Shown: positions 25,801-33,497 of the stretch, one piece after another
Position numbering within the stretch: the first letter of the stretch is position 1
How the letters are laid out: each line of letters starts with the position of its first letter
NCBI GenBank assembly: GCA_963821095.1
Contig: CAWGCJ010000002.1
Location: 434,001-498,000, forward strand
Direction of reading: 5' to 3'
DNA: 64,000 nt
Origin: CAVPHV01 sp963821095
GTDB taxonomy: Bacteria > Actinomycetota > Acidimicrobiia > Spongiisociales > UBA5794
The notes under the pieces: generated by a model
Told to the model about the DNA's origin: nothing
Seen by the model: only the letters and a program-made list of their open reading frames with translations
Databases searched by the model: none
Translations under genes and position numbers: made by a program

Positions 25801-27880
25801 CGGATCCCTGACGGCGACTCTGAACGGGTCGGATCCCACCGCCTCCGGACTCGTTGTGGACGACACCGCCAATACGATCACCGTCAGCTTCCCCGACCCC
25901 TACACCGTGGCCGGCCCCAGTGACGACGTGCTCGTCCTCGGCTTCTCAGTGACGGTCGACGACGATCCGGCCACCAACTTCCGGGGCGGCAGCGGCCTGA
26001 GCAACCGCGCCGATTTTGACTGGCAAACCTCGACCGGCACGGACTTCAATGCCAATGCCACTATCACAACGACGGTCGTGGAACCCAACCTTGCGCTGTC
26101 CAAGAACGAGAACGATGCAGACGATGTTGTCGATCCGGGCCAGGTCATCCGGTACACGCTCACGCTCACCAACCTGGATGCCCCGCCGCCAAACGTGTCT
26201 ACCGCACACGACCTCACGATCATCGACCTCATACCGGTCGGGATAACTCCAGTCGACGGCGTCGGCAACCCCGTCCCGAACGGTGGCACGGTGCCTCCCG
26301 ACAACGGCACCTGGGACTCCGGAGCCCGAACCATCACCTGGACGCTGGCCTCGCTGGCGGACGACGGTACCGCTGCCTTCGAATACGACGTTGAGGTTGA
26401 CAGCCCCGCCGTGGGTTCCTCGGTGTTCACGAACACAGCGGTCGTCACCGGCTCGAGTATGGCCGGCACGGTCACAGGTGAGCGCACGAGTGGTCCCGGG
26501 TACTCGGATACTGCCCAGGACACAGTTACGGTCGCCCGTCCCACGAACACCAAGTCGGTCACGCCGACTTCTGGAACGATCGGCGACGACCTCGTGTACA
26601 CCCTGGTCGTTTCGATACCGATGGACCTCACTCTCTTCGACGGTACCGTGATCGACACGCTCCCCGATGGGGTCGACTTCAACGGCTACCTGACGGCTGC
26701 CTGCACGAGCGGCTGCCCGCCGGGTGTCACCTTGAGTTCGCTGCCGGCGGTGGACAACCCCGACGGGTCGACGACGTTGGGGTGGTTCTTTGGTGATATC
26801 GCTCCGGCGCCAACAGGGCGCGAGCTGAACATCACCTTCGCCGCACACATCGACGACCAGTACGAGCCCGAGGGGATTCCCGTTCGGGATTCCAACCCGC
26901 CGCTCACCAACTCGGTGAGCACCTATTGGAATACGACCGACACGATTGTCGGTACCCCGGGAACGATCCCGGTAGGCCCCTTTGGCGGCCAAACCGACCC
27001 GGCAACAGCCGACGTCGACATCATCGAACCCCAGCTCGTTCTCGACAAGGATGTGTCGGGGGACCCCGACGACGACGATGTGCGCAGCGCCGAGGCCGGG
27101 GAATCGTTCCTCTACACGATCGTCGCAGAGAACACCGGCACCTCACCGGCCTACGACGTTACGGTCACCGACCAACCTGATGCCGAGCTCACCAACGTGG
27201 TGCTGGTTGACGGCGCGGCCTGGGGAATCGACGGCTGGTCTGCGGTAGACCCCGATATCGTCTGGTTCATCCCGGGACCCATCGATCCGGGTCCGGCAAA
27301 CGCAGTCACTCTCAGCTACACGGCAGATCTGATTGGCTCGGCCAGTCTCTCCGAAGGTCAGCAAGTCATCAATACCGCCGATGTTCCCTCCTACTTGGGG
27401 GTTCCCGAGGGCGAGCGAACCGCCAACGGCTTCGACTACGTCGAGTACGACAACGTCGCAGACGACACCGTCACGATCAGCCTGGCGTTCCCGGCTCTGA
27501 CCATCGACAAAACAACCGGGTTGGCCACGTTCCCCGATACCGGTGACGCCGAGCTGCTGCAGCCGTTCCCCTGGCAGATCGTTGTCACCAATACGTCGGC
27601 GGTCGCCGGTGCGTTCGACATCGATGTGACCGACGTGTTACCGCCCAACTGGACCTACGACGCCGGGTCGGCGGTCATGGCGCCGGGCGGTGCCATCGAA
27701 CCGGTCGTGACGCCGGACGTGGCCGGTGACATCCTCACCTGGACCGATGTCGCCGACCTTGTCGCCGGCGGGACGGTCACCATTGTCTTCACCGCTACGC
27801 CCCAGCTCGGGGCTGAGACCAACCCCGGAGTCGGTGTCGGCAATCCCCATGTGAACACGGCAAACGTGGTCCGGCAATGA
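22883..27880 (+). CDS. Giant DUF11-repeat surface protein, N-terminal part
   Basis: The first 1665 residues of a large exported protein. The N-terminal hydrophobic signal (AAVVACLLLTTVIAAIG) ends near ARADG. The remainder is a chain of DUF11/CshA-like beta-sandwich repeats. Each has a pattern such as YTLTVQN, then DWLPAGLEY, then NTA or a similar C-terminal strand. These repeats form stalks on surface proteins. The frame ends at TGA 27878-27880, but the same repeat sense continues at once in another frame to an LPVTG anchor at 30354, so this is a frameshifted half. The ATG at 22883 is chosen because it starts the signal peptide; the frame is open to 22715. Confidence 0.8.
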   Translation: MYTRAKRTLPAAVVACLLLTTVIAAIGNGPAARADGTPDLALTKDAPGEILFGADATVSLTASNPSTETEVGYNLSFRDVLPAGTTYVPGSASIAPTTVLVDQPTPGATTLIWLNVADLTPASSFTVTYDVRHTGGSLGVGDTYVNQAGAYVNSDPRYVPDFDPVDGTPIAGPASYSGNAADSASTEIIAIEITKAEPNTEGEILRGLHDHQTVYTLTVQNNYVDPTDSIDVEDWLPAGLEYLACGTADNTVDAPTNPGSAEEYPAAGAINPGNAPVAPNCVIPDLVETVNTDPDGAGPLPPGVYTHVVWNDVADLAPSASTTIQYVAAIPIRENTISWPQGEPTPAGLGQTANLDNNSGPETVDEQSLVNLAIASGQYLGALAVSDDHSIQRTAEDLSVHKGVSDDAINQGDVDTWSLLIETSEYRYVDNIRVTDTVPDGLCPLDSANLETPDFTADCDPSGATPSSPYTTATENVVGTWTLFWDSSTVPELARLQPSSSFTITFPTRTRTFYQQNRLNAAPVLAQDSWENRVDIAGADYAICAPNDPDCALGQPKIDADEADGGDDLDSSTAGQSASGPSIDKRVSQPGAVPLDCAAATYIDTVASSYGPGDRVCWQLRIDFPSRLDTGDAAVNDFLPPGSTYETGSMTPTGNNSVPIASFEDSVAGLLSWTLGSGTFTDPALVFEVRFATTFTDPAAAASGDILDNLMKFNHINTPGQAFPLRDLADFEWSEARLDLVKGVSIVDLDGNISTAGDQTTYSPPQDGLTVNGGNAVQYHLDIDNLGTRDADNIEVWDILPAVIDCSMVSNISDGGTCNNRGTPGNPADDRIEWTGLAANGSGTTDVTYWVVIPTTVAPGESLDNNAGVRQYTSATNVGGNFTYIPSNNIDPAQNPSANTTPADDPSDVVIADATLAKTRTTGINEGGNVASNEATIGEQIDYTVTLTIPAGTTVYGPALLDDPLGSRQTYVPGSLTATLNGSDPTASGLVVDDTANTITVSFPDPYTVAGPSDDVLVLGFSVTVDDDPATNFRGGSGLSNRADFDWQTSTGTDFNANATITTTVVEPNLALSKNENDADDVVDPGQVIRYTLTLTNLDAPPPNVSTAHDLTIIDLIPVGITPVDGVGNPVPNGGTVPPDNGTWDSGARTITWTLASLADDGTAAFEYDVEVDSPAVGSSVFTNTAVVTGSSMAGTVTGERTSGPGYSDTAQDTVTVARPTNTKSVTPTSGTIGDDLVYTLVVSIPMDLTLFDGTVIDTLPDGVDFNGYLTAACTSGCPPGVTLSSLPAVDNPDGSTTLGWFFGDIAPAPTGRELNITFAAHIDDQYEPEGIPVRDSNPPLTNSVSTYWNTTDTIVGTPGTIPVGPFGGQTDPATADVDIIEPQLVLDKDVSGDPDDDDVRSAEAGESFLYTIVAENTGTSPAYDVTVTDQPDAELTNVVLVDGAAWGIDGWSAVDPDIVWFIPGPIDPGPANAVTLSYTADLIGSASLSEGQQVINTADVPSYLGVPEGERTANGFDYVEYDNVADDTVTISLAFPALTIDKTTGLATFPDTGDAELLQPFPWQIVVTNTSAVAGAFDIDVTDVLPPNWTYDAGSAVMAPGGAIEPVVTPDVAGDILTWTDVADLVAGGTVTIVFTATPQLGAETNPGVGVGNPHVNTANVVRQ

Positions 27881-28064
27881 CGTCACCGGTGCCGGAGGCA
27901 ACGCCGACGGGCCCTACGAAACGGGAGACGATGATGCCCAGGCGGTTCTTCGGGTTCCTGCTCTCGCCGTTGCCAAGACACCCGACGGCGATCCCGCCGT
28001 TGCCGGCAGCTCGGCGCAGTTCCAGATCGTCGTCGACAACACCGGTGAGGGCACAGCCCGCGAC

Positions 28065-30467
28065 GTGGTCGTCACCGATACGCTGCCGCCCGGTCTGACC
28101 TACACCCCAGGAACTGCCACCGCCGCGCCCCTCACGGGCTTCTCCGAGGTATCGGTAACGCCCGGCCCCGGCGCCGGTGAGACCACGATCGTCTGGTCGA
28201 TTGCCGACATCGCCGCGGCCCAATCCGTGACGATCGTGCTTCCCGTCACCGTCGACGCCCCACAGCCCGACGGCACGGTGTTGGTCAACACTGTCTCTGT
28301 CGCCTCCGATGAGGTCACGACGCCGGTCACCGACGTCGGATCGCTGACGGTCAGTTCGGCCCCGGTTTGGGCGGCGGCGTCGGAGAAGACATCCGTTCCG
28401 AGCGACGGGACCCCGGTCAGTCCTGACGACCGAATCGACTACACCATCCACTATGAGAACACCGGCAACGAAAACGGCACCGGTGTCGTGGTCGAGGACT
28501 CCGTACCGGCCAACAGCACCTATGTGGCAGGTTCGGCGACATCCACCCCGGCCGTTTCTGTGGAGTTTCGCGTAGCCGGCACCTACCAGGTGGCCGAACC
28601 AGCCGATCCGGCCGATGTTGAAGCTCTGCGCTGGACGGTCGGCGACGTCGACGCCGGAGACTCTGGTGACCTGGGCTTCTCGGTGACCGTGAACAACCCG
28701 CTGCCCAACGGGGCCGTCATCACCAACACGGCCACCCTCGTCTCGGATCAGACACCGGGCGGCACCATCCTCGGTCCGGTGTCACACCCCGTCACGTCGG
28801 CTCCGGTGATTTCCTTGGTGAAGGACGTGTCCGCAACAGAACTCGATGTGAATAGCGCGGGCAATCCGCTCGACTACACGCTCACGCTCACCAACCTCGG
28901 CGATGAGATCGCCACGAATGTCGTGGTCGTCGACTCGCCACCGGCGGGAACGACGTTGTCCGCCATCGATGCCGGCCCGTTCACCGCGCAGTGTTCTACG
29001 GACGGCGTCACCTACGGCGCTTGCCCGGGAGACCTGACGTCCGTTGTGAGCATCGAGTGGTCGGCATCCGCCCTTGCGCCGCCGGACCCGGTGACCTTCG
29101 GGATCACGGTGGCGGTGACGCTTCCCGTTGCCGATGGCACCGTCATCCCGAATACGGCGACGGTCATTACCGACCAGACGGGCAGCACCGATTCCAACCC
29201 GGTCGAGACGGTAATCGTCTCCGCCCCCGTGATCGACCTAGACAAGCGGGTATCACCGACCGGAACCGTCGAACCCGGTGACGTGCTGACCTACACCCTT
29301 GATTGGAGTAGTCGCGGCTCGCTGGATGCAACCAACGTCGTGGTCACCGACTCGATTCCGGCCAATACCACCTACGTAGCCGGAAGCGCCACGGGCGGCG
29401 CCGAGTTCCTCGTCGGCGGGGTCTATCAGGCAGCCGAGCCGCCCAACCCGGCAGACGTCACAGGGCTTCGCTGGTCGGATGCAGTCTTGGCCATCGGGGA
29501 GACCCGTACCGCTTCATTCGAGGTTCTGATCGACGACGTTGTCGACATCGGCAGCACGATCGACAACACGGCCTCCGTCATCGCAGACGATCTCGAGGCA
29601 CTCGACGACTCAACCTCCAACCCGGTCGACTCGGCCCCGGTGCTCGGGATCACCAAGACCGCCCTCTCGACGACGGCGGCACCCGGCGACGAGGTGATGT
29701 ACCAAATCGAGGTGACCGTGGATGGAAATGCTCCGGCCGATCCGTTGCGGGTCACCGATACCTTGCCGCCGAGGACCACTTTCGTGTCGGCCACCGGCGG
29801 TGGGGTCCACAGCGACGGGGTCGTTGCCTGGGATCTCGGGGCCCGCGACCCCGGCTTCTCCGACCAGTTCTTCGTGACGATTCGGCTGGATGGTCCCTTC
29901 AGTGATAGCGAGGAGCTCGAGAACACGGTGATCGTGGCGGCTCCGGGCACCGAAGACGAGACCGACACGGTGGTCGTCGTGATCGACGCAGCCGCGATCG
30001 TCGAGATAACGAAGACTGCCAACGCCTCCGTCGTGCAGGTAGCCGATCAACTGACCTACACGATCACGGTCGCCAATAGCGGCGACGGGGTCGCCGAAAA
30101 CGTGGTCTTGACTGATACGCTTCCGGACGAGTTGACCTTTGTGTCGGCATCGCCTGTCGCTGCTCAAGAGGATCCGTTGACTTGGAACCTCGGCGATCTC
30201 GAGCCCGGTGACTCTGTCACGATCACAGTCGCCACCACGGTCATCGAGTCCGGATCGTTCGAAAACGTGGCCGTGGTCGATGCAATCAACGCCGATGCCG
30301 ACGACGACGGCGCAACGGTGACCGCAGAGGCACTGCAGGTACCGGCCGATCCTCTGCCGGTAACCGGGATTGATGCCCGACGGATTCTCTGGCTCGGCAT
30401 CGCCCTGGTGCTTCTGGGCTCGGTACTTCTCATCGCTACTCGCAAGACGCGGATCGAACGCAAGTAG
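28065..30467 (+). CDS. Giant DUF11-repeat surface protein, C-terminal part with LPVTG sorting signal
   Basis: An 800-residue frame that continues the DUF11 protein above. Meaningful coding sense in this frame begins near 27875 (NDVTGAGGNADGPYETGDDD); GTG 28065 is only the first start codon in frame. It holds further DUF11 repeats, an Asp-rich segment (NADADDDGATV), and a C-terminus of LPVTG (30354-30368), a hydrophobic helix and a basic RKTRIERK tail. That is a standard sortase signal for covalent attachment to the cell wall. Joined at about 27875, the protein would be about 2530 residues. No sortase gene is visible in the window. Confidence 0.8.
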   Translation: MVVTDTLPPGLTYTPGTATAAPLTGFSEVSVTPGPGAGETTIVWSIADIAAAQSVTIVLPVTVDAPQPDGTVLVNTVSVASDEVTTPVTDVGSLTVSSAPVWAAASEKTSVPSDGTPVSPDDRIDYTIHYENTGNENGTGVVVEDSVPANSTYVAGSATSTPAVSVEFRVAGTYQVAEPADPADVEALRWTVGDVDAGDSGDLGFSVTVNNPLPNGAVITNTATLVSDQTPGGTILGPVSHPVTSAPVISLVKDVSATELDVNSAGNPLDYTLTLTNLGDEIATNVVVVDSPPAGTTLSAIDAGPFTAQCSTDGVTYGACPGDLTSVVSIEWSASALAPPDPVTFGITVAVTLPVADGTVIPNTATVITDQTGSTDSNPVETVIVSAPVIDLDKRVSPTGTVEPGDVLTYTLDWSSRGSLDATNVVVTDSIPANTTYVAGSATGGAEFLVGGVYQAAEPPNPADVTGLRWSDAVLAIGETRTASFEVLIDDVVDIGSTIDNTASVIADDLEALDDSTSNPVDSAPVLGITKTALSTTAAPGDEVMYQIEVTVDGNAPADPLRVTDTLPPRTTFVSATGGGVHSDGVVAWDLGARDPGFSDQFFVTIRLDGPFSDSEELENTVIVAAPGTEDETDTVVVVIDAAAIVEITKTANASVVQVADQLTYTITVANSGDGVAENVVLTDTLPDELTFVSASPVAAQEDPLTWNLGDLEPGDSVTITVATTVIESGSFENVAVVDAINADADDDGATVTAEALQVPADPLPVTGIDARRILWLGIALVLLGSVLLIATRKTRIERK

Positions 30468-30516
30468 GGCGAACACCCTCGCGACCCGCGATCAGCAAGG
30501 GTCGGAGGCCCTCTCG

Positions 30517-31197
30517 TCAGTTGTGGGGGGCAGCGCGCGACCAAAGCAGGGCCACAAGGGAAGCCAATACGAAGGTCCCGATCGAGACCATCCACATGAA
30601 GTCGTGGCTTCCCGTGCTGTCGATCGAGCGGCCTAACAGCGGTGGACCGATGCCGAGGCCGATGAGAAACCCGAGCATCACAATCCCGGATGCCCGGTCG
30701 GCCCGCTCCATCCCTGCCTCGTCCATCACCGCAGCATGCCGACGGAGTTCCACGAACTCGAACTCAGACCGGTCAATATCACTCCGACCCACAGCAACAC
30801 AAGGGCAATCAGCTTGTTCGTGGATGGATTGCCTCCTGCTTGGGCGACCGCAGCAAACGCGGCCCCGAGGAACATCGCTGCGTAGACCGGCGCAACCGCC
30901 ATGAACAGGAAGCTGGCCGCGCTGGCGACAAAGAGGCCCTGAAAGGCGGACTTCCCGCCGATTCGGTCCGTGAGCTTGCCCGCATACGGCGACAACAGGC
31001 CCGCGCCGAACGATGATCCCCTTCACCACCCACCCGAGTTGCTCGCGATCTATGTCGAGGTCGTCGATGACAAACGTGGCGACGATGCCGAGCGTCGAAG
31101 CGGTCGCGGTGCTGGCGGCCATCGCCATCAGCAGCAATGATCCGAACCCCGCTGATTGCCGGCTCCCCACAAACGTTGGGCCGTCGCCCGATGACAT
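30517..31197 (-). pseudogene. MFS transporter remnant (frameshifted, internally deleted)
   Basis: Three segments in two frames resemble an MFS permease. The N-terminal part (MSSGDGPTFVGSRQSAGF, then a first helix) runs from 31197 to about 31015. The second (SPYAGKLTDRIGGKSAFQG to SWNSVGML) covers about 30995-30730. The third (RADRASGIVMLGFLIGLGIG to the stop) covers about 30715-30517. The total is about 227 codons against 390-420 for the family. NKLIAL is joined almost directly to a late-helix SWNSVGML block, so roughly 150 residues between are missing. Deletion plus frameshifts argue for true decay. The ATG at 31197 overlaps the upstream stop (TGATG). Confidence 0.7.
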
Positions 31198-31637
31198 CAA
31201 CGCATCGGATCGGCATCGCGGCGCCGTAGCTCGTGGCGCAGCGCATCGTCCGAGTACCGCATCAGATCCGGCCCCCACTCGAGCTCGGGAATTGGTGCTC
31301 CGACCGATTCGGCCAGGAGGTCCTCGACCTGATCACGCAGCGTGCGTGCCCAGGCCCTTCCTTTTGCACCGCCGTGGTGGCTCAGAGTGCCGTCGCCATT
31401 GGCGACGTATACCCGTGCCTCCGACTGGGGATTGGCCCGTGAGCCACGTTCGCCGTAGACGAGAATGACCGCACCAACCGGGACGTCCTGGACGCCACCG
31501 GCAGCGATGAACTCGCCCTCGAAGGCCCATCCGGTGCCCTTGGTGTCGTCGACGGCCGTCACGACCTTGGCCCAGTTCTTGTGTCGCTCGTCGCCAACCA
31601 GCGGGACGTCGACGGCTATCAGCACCAAATCTTCCAC
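31197..31637 (-). CDS. Hypothetical protein, 146 residues
   Basis: A minus-strand frame whose last 146 codons look coding: EDLVLIAVDVPLVGDERHKN, EGEFIAAGGVQDVPVGAV, and a charged C-terminal helix (RDQVEDLLAESVGAPIPE). Upstream of the GTG at 31637 the same frame antisenses the acyl-CoA dehydrogenase and is unlikely to be translated. I do not recognise the family; no signal peptide or membrane helix is seen. Its stop overlaps the ATG of the MFS remnant, so the two were once one operon, divergent from the acyl-CoA dehydrogenase. The start is uncertain. Confidence 0.45.
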   Translation of the reverse strand: MEDLVLIAVDVPLVGDERHKNWAKVVTAVDDTKGTGWAFEGEFIAAGGVQDVPVGAVILVYGERGSRANPQSEARVYVANGDGTLSHHGGAKGRAWARTLRDQVEDLLAESVGAPIPELEWGPDLMRYSDDALRHELRRRDADPMR

Positions 31638-31684
31638 GATCGTCCACCCTACGCCGCGAGATTCGAGATTCCTAGCAGGACGCA

Positions 31685-31702
31685 ACCCGCGGCGACGCGG
31701 GT
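31685..31702. promoter_or_regulatory. Palindrome ACCCGCG-GCGA-CGCGGGT
   Basis: A perfect inverted repeat with 7-bp arms and a 4-bp spacer in the divergent gap between the small hypothetical gene and the acyl-CoA dehydrogenase/megasynthase operon. It could be a repressor operator or an mRNA hairpin. Confidence 0.4.
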
Positions 31703-31764
31703 AAACCGCTTGCTTGACCTGGCCCGATCCGCCAAGGTGTGCCCTCACAACCACACAACCGACT

Positions 31765-31782
31765 CGTGGCCTCATGGCCACG
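31765..31782. promoter_or_regulatory. Palindrome CGTGGCC-TCAT-GGCCACG, candidate operator
   Basis: A perfect inverted repeat with 7-bp arms ending 35 bp before the acyl-CoA dehydrogenase ATG (31818). Its position near the expected promoter and its dyad symmetry fit a TetR- or GntR-like repressor site for the downstream lipid operon. No regulator gene is adjacent. Confidence 0.45.
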
Positions 31783-31817
31783 CTGACACGCCGGAAAGCA
31801 TGGGAGGGAGAGCAGCC

Positions 31818-33475
31818 ATGTCGACAGGGCTCGATAAAGACACCCTGAACTTGGTGCTTGACACCATTCGGGACTTCGGTGCCGACACCATGCCCGATGA
31901 GTACCTGATCGAACTCGACACGAACGACGAGTTCCCCGAGCATCTCGTCCGTCGCATGCTGTCCGAACTTGGCGTTTCGCTCCTCTTCATCGAAGAGGAG
32001 TACGGAGGGATGAGCGCCGGCACCTTCGACATCTATCGAGTCTGCGAACTCCTGGCCCGGATCGATGTTGGAGTCGCCACCGGCGTGTTCGCCACCTTCC
32101 TCGGCAGCGATCCCATTGTCTTCGGCGGTACCGAGGAGCAAAAGGCACGCTGGATGAGCCAGATCGGTGAAGAAGGCCTGCTGATGGCCTACGGCGCCAC
32201 CGAGCCGGAAGCGGGCAGCGACCTCGCCGCCTTGCGCACCACCGCCACCCGGATCGAGGAGGACGGCGAGATCGTCGGCTACCTGCTCAACGGCAACAAG
32301 CAGTGGATCTCCAACGGCGGCTACGCCGACCTCTACACCATCCTCGCCAATGCCCCGGACGGACCGACGTGGTTTGTGGTCGATCGTGACACCGAGGGCT
32401 TCGAAAAGGGCAAGCCGCGAGGACAAGCATGGGATCCGTGCCAGCAACACTGCGGCGCTGTCGCTCCAGGATGTCCGAGTCGGCGTCGACCGTATCGTCG
32501 GTGAGCGTGAAGGTCTCGGCCTCGTCCAGGCCCAGGCCGTGTTCGGCTACACCAGACTCATGGTGGCGGCCTTCGGATTGGGCGCCGGCTGGGCGGCACT
32601 CGATCGCGCGATTCCATACTCGACCGAACGGATCCAGGGCGGCGCCCCTCTTTCGGAGAAGCAGGGCTACACCCACAAGCTGATCGTCCCTCATGCCGTG
32701 CGCCTCGAGGCCGCTCGGGCCTACATGGAAGAAACCGCGATGCGGATCGACGGAGGCGAGGAGCAGCTCAACACCGAGGGGGCCATTGCCAAGTACATGG
32801 CAACTGTTGCCGGCAACGCCGCAGCCGAGGACGCCATCCAGGCTCTCGGTGGCTACGGCTACACCAAGGAGTACATGGTCGAGAAGATCAAACGCGACGT
32901 GCGGATCACGACCATCTACGAGGGCACTTCCGAGATCATGGAGATGACCATCGGCCGTGACCGGTGGCAGGAGCACCTCAAGAGCCGCGGCGCCTTCTAC
33001 CACGACCTCGGCGCCGGCCTCGAAAAGCTGGCCGTTGCCGCAACCCAACGTCGGCGCCAAGGCGGCGGCGCTCGCCCACCACGCCTTTGCCGAAATGATG
33101 GAGATCGCCAGGGTGCATCGACTGACCCGCAACCAACACGTGCTTTTCCGGCTCGGCGAGATCGCCGCCACCGTCGAATGCGCCGGCGCCCTCGCCCGAC
33201 GCGCCGCCGCCGCCGAACGTGGCGAACTGCCCGACAAGGCCGACATGCGCTTCGACGCCGATCAGTTGGCCGCCGTGAGCCGGGTCTTCGCCCGCGAGGC
33301 CGCCGCCAAGGCGAGCTACGACGGACTTCGCTGGGTAATGGGAGCCACCGAACCCGGTGCCGTCGATGCCGCCGCCCTCGAGAACGCCATGGCGCTGCGA
33401 GAAATCGAACAGGCCCAGAGCGGACTCATCGCAGATATGGATGCCGTCGCCGACGCCCTGTACGGGCGTGGCTGA
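31818..33475 (+). CDS. Acyl-CoA dehydrogenase, frameshifted twice
   Basis: FAD-dependent alpha,beta-dehydrogenation of an acyl-CoA or acyl carrier. Segment 1 (31818 to about 32425) has the N-terminal helices and the FAD/substrate block LLMAYGATEPEAGSDLAALR. Segment 2 (about 32430-33040, another frame) has the C-terminal helical domain: QALGGYGYTKEYMVEKIKRD and ITTIYEGTSEI, with the Glu of YEGTSE where VLCAD/ACAD-type catalytic bases fall. Segment 3 (about 33045-33475, third frame) is an extra helical extension ending ADMDAVADALYGRG. Joined, it is about 552 residues. Each segment keeps conserved blocks, so indel errors are likelier than decay. GGAGGGAGAG precedes the ATG. It is the first gene of the PKS operon. 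Confidence 0.8.
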
Positions 33476-33497
33476 CCCTTGAAGAGGAGACCCACGA

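Noticed and set aside
31638..32450. Long minus-strand frame upstream of the 146-residue hypothetical gene
   Set aside because: It lies antisense to the conserved acyl-CoA dehydrogenase and its sequence there has no protein-like pattern; it is a GC-rich shadow frame.
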